Assembly: GCA_965230225.1 (NCBI GenBank)
Contig: CBDDKM010000006.1
Coordinates: 496,001-560,000 of the forward strand
Direction of reading: 5' to 3'
From: CALSMU01 sp965230225
GTDB taxonomy: Bacteria; Bacteroidota; Bacteroidia; Flavobacteriales_D; Parvicellaceae
DNA length: 64,000 nucleotides
The first letter of the stretch is position 1; every line of letters begins with the position of its first letter. The position numbers and the translations under genes are program-made. This document shows, piece by piece, positions 9,436-16,773 of this stretch. The notes below the pieces were generated by a model. The model was not told where the DNA came from. It did no database searches and saw only the letters and a list, made by a program, of their open reading frames with translations.

Positions 9436-10575
9436 TTATTGATTATGGGATTTTAGCTCTTTAATAGTTTTCAACATGCTTTTGGCAGTTTTTTCAGAAG
9501 CCCCTCCTCCTCCTAGCACACCAATCATCCGTTGATAATCCTGAAGTAAAGTTTCTCTTTTTTCTCCGGCCAGCAAACCAGTTAATTCACTTATTAAGTT
9601 ATCCTTCGTTAACTCTCCTTGAATCAACTCCTTAACTACTTCTTTATTGGCAATTAAGTTCACCAAAGAGATGTAGTCTATTTTTACCAACCTCTTTGCG
9701 ATGTGATACGAAATAGCACTTCCTTTATAACACACAACCTGAGGAACCTGAAACAAACCAGTCTCCAATGTAGCCGTTCCAGAAGTTACCAAAGCTGCAT
9801 GCGAGTTATTCAACAAATTGTAGGTATCATTTTCAATCAGCTTAATTCTGGAAGAAACTAAAAACTGTTTATAAAACTGTTTATCCTGAGATGGTGCTCC
9901 TGCAATTACAAATTGGTATTCCGGGTACTCCTCCACCACAGACAGCATAATTGGAAGCTTTACACTTATCTCCTGCTTTCGACTTCCCGGAAGCAAAGCA
10001 ACAATAGGGAGATCAGACAACCCATATTTACTCGTAAATGCTTCTTTAGTTAAAGCTTGCTCCTTGAATTGCTCAATGGCATCCACTAACGGATGACCAA
10101 CAAACTCTACCTCGTATTGATGTTTTTGATAAAATTCTTTTTCAAATGGAAGAATAACAAACATTCTGTCCACCACCCTTTTGATTTTTTTTACTCTGGA
10201 CTCTTTCCAGGCCCATACTTGCGGAGATATATAATACAGGGATGGAACTCCCAATTGCTTAACATGTTCTGCAATTCGAAGATTGAACCCAGGGTAATCA
10301 ATAAAGATCACGGCATCGGGCTGATATTCTTCGATGTCTCTCTTGCAAAACTTGAGGTTTCCGGAAATGGTTCGGATATTCATTAACACTTCGAAAAAAC
10401 CCATAAAAGCGAGATCACGATAATGTTTTACCACCTTTCCTCCTGCAGCTTCCATCAAATCTCCACCCCAACACCTAATTTCTACATCAGAATGCTGTTT
10501 TTTTATCTCCTTAATTAAGTTGGCCCCATGCAAATCGCCCGAAGCCTCTCCTGCTATTATATACAGTTTTAGCAT
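9436..10575 (-). CDS. lpxB: Lipid-A-disaccharide synthase
   Basis: A membrane-associated glycosyltransferase (GT19) of lipid A synthesis that joins UDP-2,3-diacylglucosamine to lipid X. It has the family start MLKLYIIAGEASGDLHG, then 'FIDYPGFNLRIAEHVKQ', 'SPQVWAWKESRVKKIKR', 'LPFEKEFYQKH', 'VGHPLVD', 'LLPGSRKQEI' and 'TSGTATLETGL'. 379 residues is normal. The frame is open nine codons further upstream, but ATG 10575 overlaps the stop of the preceding gene by one base (TAATG), which supports translational coupling and this start. Position in the surE operon is common in Bacteroidota. It confirms an outer membrane with lipid A. Confidence 0.95.
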   Translation of the reverse strand: MLKLYIIAGEASGDLHGANLIKEIKKQHSDVEIRCWGGDLMEAAGGKVVKHYRDLAFMGFFEVLMNIRTISGNLKFCKRDIEEYQPDAVIFIDYPGFNLRIAEHVKQLGVPSLYYISPQVWAWKESRVKKIKRVVDRMFVILPFEKEFYQKHQYEVEFVGHPLVDAIEQFKEQALTKEAFTSKYGLSDLPIVALLPGSRKQEISVKLPIMLSVVEEYPEYQFVIAGAPSQDKQFYKQFLVSSRIKLIENDTYNLLNNSHAALVTSGTATLETGLFQVPQVVCYKGSAISYHIAKRLVKIDYISLVNLIANKEVVKELIQGELTKDNLISELTGLLAGEKRETLLQDYQRMIGVLGGGGASEKTAKSMLKTIKELKSHNQ

Positions 10576-10883
10576 TAAACAAATGCGAGAATTAGAATAC
10601 AAAATATCAATGTTGCCCCCACCAATCCTTTAGAGGCATGATCCAGTTTCCATTGAAACAGGAAGAAGTAAAACAACAACATATTTGGCATCATAGATAA
10701 AATCAGAATCTCAATCTTGTAATCGGAATCGCTTAAGAAAATGTTCCAATACTGAGTCCAGCTTACGTGCGAACCTTTTACCATTTTAGAAATAACAAAC
10801 CCCAAAAAAGGCAATAAACTACCAAGTACTGCACCAACCATGGCCTTATCATACTTCTTCTTTATCTCTTCAAATTTCGACAT
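10575..10883 (-). CDS. Small integral membrane protein between surE and lpxB
   Basis: 102 residues with three likely membrane helices: about 16-35 (VGAVLGSLLPFLGFVIS), about 57-78 (ILILSMMPNMLLFYFFLF) and 88-102 (VGATLIFCILILAFV), after a charged N-terminus (MSKFEEIKKKYDKA). No catalytic motif is visible and I do not recognise a named family. It starts 11 nt after surE and its stop overlaps the lpxB start (TAATG), so it is translated with them. An envelope role next to LpxB is a guess from position only. Confidence 0.8.
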   Translation of the reverse strand: MSKFEEIKKKYDKAMVGAVLGSLLPFLGFVISKMVKGSHVSWTQYWNIFLSDSDYKIEILILSMMPNMLLFYFFLFQWKLDHASKGLVGATLIFCILILAFV

Positions 10884-10894
10884 CTTCTTACATT

Positions 10895-11659
10895 TTAAAC
10901 ATTCCAGGCTTTAATCTTATCTATCGCCTTATATGCAGTCATATCAAACTGAGTAGGCACTACTGATACATAATTATTATCCAAAGCCCACATATCAGTA
11001 TCTTCACCATTATCATGGTCGTAAAACTCACCAGTTAACCAAAAATACTCTTTTCCAAGTGGATCCTTTCGCTCATCAAAAGTATCATCCCAAAAGGCTC
11101 TTGCCTGACGACAAACTTTAACTCCCTTAATAAGCTCCAATGGCAACTTAGGAACATTTACATTTAAACATATCCCTGGCTCCATTCCCTCTTTAAGCGC
11201 TTTTTCTACTATCGCCTTTACATAATGAACAGTGGCGCTAAAATCAGCCTCTATAGAATAATCCAACAACGAAAAACCAATACTTGGTATTCCCTCCAAA
11301 GCCCCCTCTACCGCAGCAGACATGGTTCCAGAGTACAAAATATTGGTAGACACATTAGATCCATGATTAATTCCAGACACTATTAAATCAGGTTTTCTCT
11401 CCCCTAATTTATACATCCCAATTTTTACACAATCTACCGGAGTTCCTGAACAATGAAAAGCCTTAACATCTCCAAAATAATCAATTTCCTGAATCCTTAA
11501 CGGTGAGTTCACCGTAATTGCGTGCCCCATTCCGGATTGAGGTTTATCAGGTGCCACCACCAATAATTCACCAAAAGGTTTTACAGCCTCTACCAGAGCC
11601 TTAATACCTGGAGCCGTAAATCCATCATCATTTGTAACTAATATCAGTGGTTTGCTCAT
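10895..11659 (-). CDS. surE: 5'-nucleotidase SurE
   Basis: A cytosolic metal-dependent phosphatase that dephosphorylates nucleoside 5'- and 3'-monophosphates. The signature metal site ILVTNDDGFTAPGI is at the N-terminus, followed by 'VVAPDKPQSGMGHAIT', 'FHCSGTPVDCVKIG' and 'LIVSGINHGSNVS'. 254 residues is normal. It is the first gene of the leftward envelope operon, with a -7 box at 11684-11691, and is divergent from the DUF4139 gene. Confidence 0.96.
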   Translation of the reverse strand: MSKPLILVTNDDGFTAPGIKALVEAVKPFGELLVVAPDKPQSGMGHAITVNSPLRIQEIDYFGDVKAFHCSGTPVDCVKIGMYKLGERKPDLIVSGINHGSNVSTNILYSGTMSAAVEGALEGIPSIGFSLLDYSIEADFSATVHYVKAIVEKALKEGMEPGICLNVNVPKLPLELIKGVKVCRQARAFWDDTFDERKDPLGKEYFWLTGEFYDHDNGEDTDMWALDNNYVSVVPTQFDMTAYKAIDKIKAWNV

Positions 11660-11683
11660 ATTGAAAAACTTCTAATTATTGTG

Positions 11684-11691
11684 CAAAACTA
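11684..11691 (-). promoter_or_regulatory. Candidate -7 promoter box for surE operon
   Basis: TAGTTTTG on the minus strand (TAnnTTTG), ending 24 nt before the surE ATG. It shares a 99-bp divergent region with the box at 11727-11734. Confidence 0.45.
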
Positions 11692-11726
11692 ACATTTTGA
11701 TCTGTTCATTTAATACTGGATTCATT

Positions 11727-11734
11727 TACTTTTG
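11727..11734 (+). promoter_or_regulatory. Candidate -7 promoter box for the DUF4139 gene
   Basis: TACTTTTG on the plus strand (TAnnTTTG), ending 24 nt before the ATG at 11759. No convincing -33 TTTG at 19-21 nt upstream. Confidence 0.45.
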
Positions 11735-11758
11735 TTAGTAGAATAGAAAAAACTAAAA

Positions 11759-13411
11759 ATGGTACAGAAAATCGCTCTCCTATTATTACTTGCAATTCCC
11801 GCAACTGTTTTCGGACAACATTCACTTAAAGCTAAAACAAATATCGAAAAAGTAACAGTTTTCCTAAACGGAGCTCAAATAACAAGAACCGGAAAAGCTT
11901 CTTTAACAAATGGAGATAACGAAGTGCGTTTTGAAGGGCTTTCACAATACATCGAAAACAACTCTATTCAGATTAAGGCAAATAGCCAATCGGTAACTAT
12001 TGTCTCTGTAAAGCACGAAATGAACTTTCTGGACAAAAAGAAGGATGAACCAAGAATTGCAGAAATCAAGGATAGTATTGAAGACTTGCAATTTAAAGTT
12101 GAAATTCGAAACAGCCACAAAGTGGTTTATTTGGAAGAAAAATCCATGCTAATTTCTAACAAATCTATTGGCGGTGAAGACAGCGGCGTAGACATTGAAG
12201 ATTTAATGGATGTTTCCGACTTTTATAGATCCAGATTACTGGAAATTGAAACCAAATTACTAGACATTGATCGATCGGTTCGAAAAATGAAAACCAGTAT
12301 TCATCGACTATCCAATCAATTAAAAGAAATAAACAACCAGAAAGGAGAATACAGTAGCGATATCATTGTTAAGGTAAGTAGCAAGGGAAAACAAAGTCCG
12401 AAGTTTGAATTGAGTTACATTACCAAAGGTGCTGGATGGATTCCTAAATACGATATTCGCTCCAACGACATTAACGGACCTGTTGCACTAACTTACAAAG
12501 GGGATGTTTTTCAAAACACAGGAAACGACTGGAACAATATCCAGATAGCCCTATCTACTGGGAACCCAGTAATTAACAATACTCAACCAGGGTATTACCC
12601 CTGGTATTTAAAATACTATAGCGAATACAAAAACCGCGGTGGCGGAGGAAGAAGAAAAGGTGTTAGTTACGCCTATGCTTCTGCATACAACAATAGAAGC
12701 TCTAATGACAACGATGGTATTGCAGATTTGGAAGAAGTGAAAATGGAGAATGAAAAATCCATCTCCAATAGCTTATCGGATTTTACCACAGTTACTGAAA
12801 GCCAGGTCAACTCAGAATTTGAAATAAGCATGCCTTATACTATAAAATCTGATGGCAAACCAAACGTGGTGGAAATTCAGGATTATGAACTCCCTGTAAG
12901 CTACCAATACATGAGCTACCCGAAAAAAGACAAAGATGCTTTCTTGCTAGCCAGAGTTAGTGGATGGGGGAACTACAACTTGTTACCGGGTTATGTAAAT
13001 ACATTTTACGAAAGAACTTACGTTGGCGAATCTTACCTAAACACCAACATTACGGAGGACACGCTAAATGTTTCTTTAGGTAGAGATAAAAGCATTGTCA
13101 TCAACCGTGAAAAAATTAACGATTTCTGCAAAAACAGCTCATTTGGTGGAAACAAAAAATCCACCAGAGGCTACCAGATTAAAATAAGAAACAACAAAAG
13201 TCAGGCTATTGAAATTGAAGTGGTTGATCAGATTCCACTTTCCAACAATAAAGACATAGTTGTTGAACTATTGGAAGACGGAGGAGCAAAGCACGATGAA
13301 ACAACAGGTAAACTGAGCTGGAAATTGAACATCCCTGCCGGTGAAACAGTAGATATCTCATTTAAGTTCCAGGTAAAATACCCTAAAAATAAAAACTTGA
13401 GCAATCTTTAA
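11759..13411 (+). CDS. MuiA-type (mucoidy inhibitor) DUF4139 domain protein
   Basis: 550 residues. The signal peptide (MVQKIALLLLLAIPATVFGQ) is followed by an N-terminal DUF4140-type segment ('IEKVTVFLNGAQITRTG', residues about 26-120), a charged coiled-coil stretch (about 130-200) and the beta-rich DUF4139 domain (about 210-545, with 'ELSYITKGAGWIPKYDIR', 'NDWNNIQIALSTGNP' and the end 'LSWKLNIPAGETVDISFKF'). The family is named after an A. lwoffii/fungal mucoidy phenotype; its biochemical role is not established. Export to the periplasm or surface is inferred from the signal peptide. A Gly/Arg/Tyr-rich low-complexity insert lies near residues 293-310. The last base of its stop is the first base of the CYTH gene start. 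Confidence 0.88.
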   Translation: MVQKIALLLLLAIPATVFGQHSLKAKTNIEKVTVFLNGAQITRTGKASLTNGDNEVRFEGLSQYIENNSIQIKANSQSVTIVSVKHEMNFLDKKKDEPRIAEIKDSIEDLQFKVEIRNSHKVVYLEEKSMLISNKSIGGEDSGVDIEDLMDVSDFYRSRLLEIETKLLDIDRSVRKMKTSIHRLSNQLKEINNQKGEYSSDIIVKVSSKGKQSPKFELSYITKGAGWIPKYDIRSNDINGPVALTYKGDVFQNTGNDWNNIQIALSTGNPVINNTQPGYYPWYLKYYSEYKNRGGGGRRKGVSYAYASAYNNRSSNDNDGIADLEEVKMENEKSISNSLSDFTTVTESQVNSEFEISMPYTIKSDGKPNVVEIQDYELPVSYQYMSYPKKDKDAFLLARVSGWGNYNLLPGYVNTFYERTYVGESYLNTNITEDTLNVSLGRDKSIVINREKINDFCKNSSFGGNKKSTRGYQIKIRNNKSQAIEIEVVDQIPLSNNKDIVVELLEDGGAKHDETTGKLSWKLNIPAGETVDISFKFQVKYPKNKNLSNL

Positions 13412-13878
13412 TGAGCCAGGAAATTGAAAGAAAGTTTCTGGTTCATGAAAAGCTATGGGCCCAACTTACCAAACCAGAGGGAACGAAAATCATTCAGAGT
13501 TATTTATCCTCCAATCCTGAAAAAGTTGTTAGGATAAGGATATTTGGAGCTATTGGGTTTTTAACCATTAAAGGAAAAACATCCGGAATTACCAGAAAGG
13601 AGTTCGAGTACGAAATTCCTTTTAAGGATGCAGAAGAAATGATTGTTTCCATGGGAGAGGGAACCATTGAAAAGATAAGATACTTAATTGAGCACAATGA
13701 ACACACCTGGGAAGTAGATGTGTTTGAAGGTGAAAATATAGGTCTTGTACTAGCAGAAATCGAATTAAACTCAGAAGACGAAGAATTTACTTTACCCGAA
13801 TGGATTGCAAAAGAAGTATCTGACGATTCAAGGTACTACAACTCCAATTTGCAACTTACACCATACACCAAATGGTAG
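13411..13878 (+). CDS. CYTH domain protein (triphosphate tunnel metalloenzyme family)
   Basis: 155 residues. The N-terminal EIERKFLV is the ExExK motif that defines CYTH/TTM enzymes. Further basic and acidic tunnel residues follow (VVRIRIFG, FLTIKGKTSG, RKEFEYEIPF, WEVDVFEGENIGLVLAEIEL). Bacterial homologues of this size hydrolyse inorganic tripolyphosphate or similar triphosphates; the substrate is not readable here. Its ATG overlaps the stop of the DUF4139 gene (TAATG), so it is co-translated, although a functional link between the two is not evident. Confidence 0.9.
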   Translation: MSQEIERKFLVHEKLWAQLTKPEGTKIIQSYLSSNPEKVVRIRIFGAIGFLTIKGKTSGITRKEFEYEIPFKDAEEMIVSMGEGTIEKIRYLIEHNEHTWEVDVFEGENIGLVLAEIELNSEDEEFTLPEWIAKEVSDDSRYYNSNLQLTPYTKW

Positions 13879-13883
13879 CCAAC

Positions 13884-13915
13884 AAAAAAAGGTCGCCGTT
13901 TTCACGACAACCTTT
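13884..13915 (-). terminator. Terminator for the leftward mini-protein gene
   Basis: An 11-bp stem with two G-U pairs (minus strand AAAGGTTGTCG / CGGCGACCTTT, loop TGAAAA) runs into a T-run on the minus strand. The plus-strand version pairs less well. It lies 20 nt after the stop at 13935, in the convergent gap. Confidence 0.6.
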
Positions 13916-13934
13916 ACTCCAATATTTGAAATAA

Positions 13935-14273
13935 TTAAATTCTAGTTAACTGTCTGATTACTTCAATATCCTGACAAGTAATCTTAAGGGTATAAACCCC
14001 TTTAGGGTAATCATCAGTAATTAAAGTTCTCTCCAACTCTCCATACACAGTTCTCGTGTCGTAATAGAGTTTTTGTCCTAGCTGATCACTTACTTCGATA
14101 GTAATGGTTTGTTCACTGGTAGTTACTATCTCAAAAGATAGTTGATCATTAAATTTAGTATCCAACCTATGCAGCTCAAAAGGTTTCTCATTACCAGGCA
14201 TGGCTTGAGGGTTGGCACTATACAACTGTAAACTAAACAGTACTGTCAAAGCCGCAGATAATATCATCTTCAT
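13935..14273 (-). CDS. Small exported protein resembling a stand-alone T9SS-type C-terminal domain (DUF3244-like)
   Basis: 112 residues. The signal peptide (MKMILSAALTVLFSLQLYSA) is followed after a short linker by one beta-sandwich-like domain with the pattern 'ITIEVSDQLGQKLYY...DDYPKGVYTLKIT', which is the layout of the type A sorting domain (I-x-D-x-x-G-x ... L-x-x-G-x-Y-x-x-x-I). There is no cargo domain in front of it, and the usual YPNP opening is missing. Similar small secreted Bacteroidota proteins fall in DUF3244. Whether it is secreted by T9SS or stays periplasmic is unknown. It is monocistronic, with its own terminator. Confidence 0.7.
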   Translation of the reverse strand: MKMILSAALTVLFSLQLYSANPQAMPGNEKPFELHRLDTKFNDQLSFEIVTTSEQTITIEVSDQLGQKLYYDTRTVYGELERTLITDDYPKGVYTLKITCQDIEVIRQLTRI

Positions 14274-14657
14274 CTTACTACTAATTTTAGTTTTTAATAC
14301 GTTGTTTTGAATGTTCGTTGTTGTTTCAATCTAAACTAATAGATTGGGGTCATGCGTTTTACACGCTGCTAAGATAGGTCAATTTATCGCAATAAAAAAA
14401 TATCTCGTCATGCTAGAGCTTACATTCGACATGAAAACCCAAAACATTTCAACAAAGTTATTAACAATTGTTCGCGGTTACTAACAATTGCACAACACTT
14501 ATATGTACAGTGAAATAATTCTTCTAATAAAGTTGCGGTAAATTTACCAACCGAATCAAATCCTATTTTTGATCACAGTTGGTACGGTTTCGATATAATT
14601 CGTTTTGTTTAACACGGATCAATCGAAACGACAGTTTTTGAATTTGGTTACAAAAAA
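14274..14657. other. 384-bp gap with two inverted repeats, no gene seen
   Basis: Two structures lie just past the phosphohexomutase stop. One is a nested hairpin at 14545-14584: a 7-bp outer stem TACCAAC/GTTGGTA and a 6-bp inner stem ATCAAA/TTTGAT, separated by a 3/4-nt internal loop, with a 7-nt apical loop. The other is an 8-bp inverted repeat GTTTCGAT/ATCGAAAC at 14587-14629. Neither has a T-run. A 9-bp direct repeat TAACAATTG occurs at 14462-14470 and 14482-14490, spaced 20 bp. I see no convincing small gene, and no clear promoter for the mini-protein gene. Confidence 0.45.
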
Positions 14658-16067
14658 TTATGAAATACCTAATTCAGCCTTCGCTGCTTTTAGAATATCT
14701 TTTGCATTCTCCAGATCCTTACCCTCCGCATAAGCCCTTAATACAGGCTCTGTACCAGACGGTCTAATCATCAACCATTCATCATCGCTTAAAATGTATT
14801 TAAACCCATCAATGGTTTGAGTTTCCTGAATCTGATATTTACCAAAAGAAGTGTATTTGCCAGATTTGCAATTAGCAATTACCTCTTGTTTCAATTCTTC
14901 AGACAAATGCAGGTCATCTCTCCAGTACTTAAACTCCCCTACCAACTCGTAAACTTCTTCTACAAGCTCCTCAAGAGTTTTTCCAGATTTAGCCATAAAC
15001 TCGAAAACAACTAACCCCATCCAGATTCCATCTCTTTCAGGAATATGCCCTTTAATGGCAATACCACCACTTTCTTCTCCACCAACAAGAATGTCTTCAT
15101 CTACCATTTTACCGGCAATGTATTTGAATCCGATTTTAACCATATCAAATGGCAACCCAAACTTCTCCGCCAACTTCCCTACTCTTGGAGTTGTAGAAGC
15201 TGCCACACAAACACCACCATTCATTCCTTTGGTTTTATGCAAATAAACCATTAACAAAAGCATGATGTGATGAGAATCTACAAACTCTCCAGAAGAATTG
15301 AATAAACCAATCCGGTCTGCATCACCATCGGTTGCCAGTCCGGCCGCAATATTTCCTTTACTTTTAATTAACTCAGAAAACTCCCCAAGGTTTTTTGCAA
15401 TCGGTTCTGGTGCCTGCCCCATAAAAGAAGGATTATAGTCACAGTGCAGGAAAGTCATTTCTGGCAATAATTTCTTTAATACATTTTGCCCGGCACCATA
15501 CATAGCATCATAAGCAAAATTTAACCCAGAGTTTTTAATAGCCTCTAAATCAAAGTTTTCCCTACAATGATTCAGGTACATTTCTTCCAGATCAACATAC
15601 TCTACCATTCCTTGCTGAACAAACACATCTAACGAAAGGGTTTCCAGGTCTAACTCATGATTTTCAGGAATAGCATCTTCTATCTCCTGTACATTTTCAG
15701 GGCTCAAAGGACCACCAAAATCTCCTTTTAATTTATAACCATTGTACGAAGGCGGATTATGACTGGCAGTTAACACTACCCCAAGCGAGGTATTTAACTT
15801 AACACACCCTAAAGACACCATTGGAGTTGAAACAAACCCCTTAGCCAACTTCACCTTAACTCCCATCGACGCAAATACATTCGTTGCCGTGTGAGCAAAT
15901 AACTCACCAGCAAATCGACAATCGTGCCCTAATACCACAACCGGATTATCGTAGTTGCTTTTTATCCAGTTTGCTGTAGCAACAGTTACTCTTGCAACGT
16001 TATCCACTGTAAACTCTTTTGCGATGATCGCTCTCCATCCGTCTGTCCCAAATTTTATCTTAGTCAT
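14658..16067 (-). CDS. Phosphoglucomutase/phosphomannomutase family protein
   Basis: 469 residues, a cytosolic alpha-D-phosphohexomutase that moves phosphate between C1 and C6 of a hexose. The active-site serine loop (LTASHNPPSYNGYK), metal loop (ATDGDADRIGL), sugar loop (VGGEESGGI) and phosphate loop (MIRPSGTEPVLRAYAEG) are all present and in order. The start MTKIKFGTDGWRAIIA is typical. Members with this start are usually called phosphoglucomutase/phosphomannomutase; sequence reading alone does not separate glucose, mannose and glucosamine phosphate. No operon partner. Confidence 0.93.
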   Translation of the reverse strand: MTKIKFGTDGWRAIIAKEFTVDNVARVTVATANWIKSNYDNPVVVLGHDCRFAGELFAHTATNVFASMGVKVKLAKGFVSTPMVSLGCVKLNTSLGVVLTASHNPPSYNGYKLKGDFGGPLSPENVQEIEDAIPENHELDLETLSLDVFVQQGMVEYVDLEEMYLNHCRENFDLEAIKNSGLNFAYDAMYGAGQNVLKKLLPEMTFLHCDYNPSFMGQAPEPIAKNLGEFSELIKSKGNIAAGLATDGDADRIGLFNSSGEFVDSHHIMLLLMVYLHKTKGMNGGVCVAASTTPRVGKLAEKFGLPFDMVKIGFKYIAGKMVDEDILVGGEESGGIAIKGHIPERDGIWMGLVVFEFMAKSGKTLEELVEEVYELVGEFKYWRDDLHLSEELKQEVIANCKSGKYTSFGKYQIQETQTIDGFKYILSDDEWLMIRPSGTEPVLRAYAEGKDLENAKDILKAAKAELGIS

Positions 16068-16070
16068 AAT

Positions 16071-16099
16071 CTTATTTTCAAAAGTGCATCGAAAATAAG
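16071..16099. repeat. Inverted repeat in the phosphohexomutase promoter region
   Basis: A perfect 9-bp inverted repeat CTTATTTTC / GAAAATAAG with an 11-nt spacer, 4 bp before the mutase ATG. The minus-strand copy contains TATTTTCG, one mismatch from the -7 consensus, so the repeat could be an operator or 5'-leader hairpin. Confidence 0.4.
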
Positions 16100-16100
16100 T

Positions 16101-16138
16101 AATCCCCTTCGATCTGCAAACTCAAAACGAAAGGGATT
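16101..16138 (-). terminator. Possible terminator of the two small genes
   Basis: An imperfect 11-bp inverted repeat (AATCCCCTTCG / CGAAAGGGATT, one mismatch) with a 16-nt loop, 28 nt past the stop of the 57-residue gene. The following T-tract on the minus strand is weak, so this is tentative. Confidence 0.35.
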
Positions 16139-16166
16139 TGACCAGTTAACTAAATTTATTGAAAAC

Positions 16167-16340
16167 CTACTTTGTTCCTTCTTCAAATCTACCCTTCTCC
16201 AACTCCTCTGAAGTCTTATACCTATTCTTTTTAAACAGTTCGTAAGTATTCTTTCTATTGTTAATCACCTTTACTATTTCCTCCTCTTCACCCCTCTCTT
16301 CTTCCAACACCCAGGAACCTAATCTTTTAAACAAACCCAT
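16167..16340 (-). CDS. Small highly charged hypothetical protein
   Basis: 57 residues, starting MGLFKRLGSWVLEEERG and ending GRFEEGTK; too short for a 60-residue cut-off. It carries 13 Glu and 13 Lys/Arg, with an acidic cluster (LEEERGEEEEI) near residues 12-22 and a basic stretch (KKNRYK) near 37-42. No family is recognised. It starts 5 nt after the stop of the 75-residue gene, which argues for a real two-gene unit. The amphipathic N-terminus (GLFKRLGSWVL) could associate with a membrane. Confidence 0.5.
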   Translation of the reverse strand: MGLFKRLGSWVLEEERGEEEEIVKVINNRKNTYELFKKNRYKTSEELEKGRFEEGTK

Positions 16341-16345
16341 AATTC

Positions 16346-16573
16346 TTATTTTAATTCAGATTCGCAACCAAACATCACACAAGCTCGCACATAGATTAGG
16401 CTGTACCACCTATCCAACACAGGATTTAACACCCCATATAACTTACGCGACAACCTCGAATAAATCATTCGAAAAACCTTAAAAAGACCATACATCATTT
16501 TAAACAACACCCTCAAAATCATCACCACAAAGCGCAATGCCTTTTCTATTTTATCTTCATTTGACTGCTTCAT
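16346..16573 (-). CDS. Small basic hydrophobic hypothetical protein
   Basis: 75 residues. A short charged N-terminus (MKQSNEDKIEKA) precedes a long basic-hydrophobic helix-like region (roughly 13-62, such as VVMILRVLFKMMYGLFKVFR) with Lys/Arg every 3-4 residues among Leu, Ile, Val, Met and Phe. This is the pattern of an amphipathic membrane-binding helix rather than a clean membrane span. No family is recognised. It is first in a leftward pair with the 57-residue gene and divergent from the 377-residue gene across a 200-bp region rich in ACTTAA boxes. One such box (16578-16583) is right in front of its ATG. Confidence 0.5.
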   Translation of the reverse strand: MKQSNEDKIEKALRFVVMILRVLFKMMYGLFKVFRMIYSRLSRKLYGVLNPVLDRWYSLIYVRACVMFGCESELK

Positions 16574-16722
16574 TTTTACTTAATTTTTAACTACAGAAAA
16601 GAATTACTTCCATTTCCTTTTACAATAGTACTCCCTTCGACTTCCTTTTGTTTTAGGAGTTAAGCGAAAAATGACTACTCAACTTTTTTCTAAAGTTCCA
16701 CTTCAGTTCCATTTGAAACTTT

Positions 16723-16760
16723 ACTTAATTTTTTAAGTATAAACTTAATATTTTACTTAA
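16723..16760. promoter_or_regulatory. Array of ACTTAA boxes, putative operator
   Basis: ACTTAA occurs at 16723-16728, inverted as TTAAGT at 16733-16738, then forward at 16743-16748 and 16755-16760, with start-to-start spacing of 10, 10 and 12 bp, about one helical turn. The first two form a palindrome with a 4-nt spacer. A further copy is at 16578-16583, and TTAAGC variants are at 16660-16665 and 16768-16773. The local AT-richness makes some of this expected by chance. Confidence 0.4.
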
Positions 16761-16765
16761 TTTTG
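16758..16765 (+). promoter_or_regulatory. Candidate -7 promoter box for the 377-residue gene
   Basis: TAATTTTG (TAnnTTTG), ending 8 nt before the ATG at 16774 and overlapping the last ACTTAA box. A transcript from here would be leaderless or nearly so, and a protein on the boxes would block or position polymerase. Confidence 0.4.
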
Positions 16766-16773
16766 CTTTAAGC

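Noticed and set aside
14462..14490. TAACAATTG direct repeat as an attachment site or transposon end
   Set aside because: Nine bases, 20 bp apart, no integrase or transposase nearby; more likely chance or an operator.
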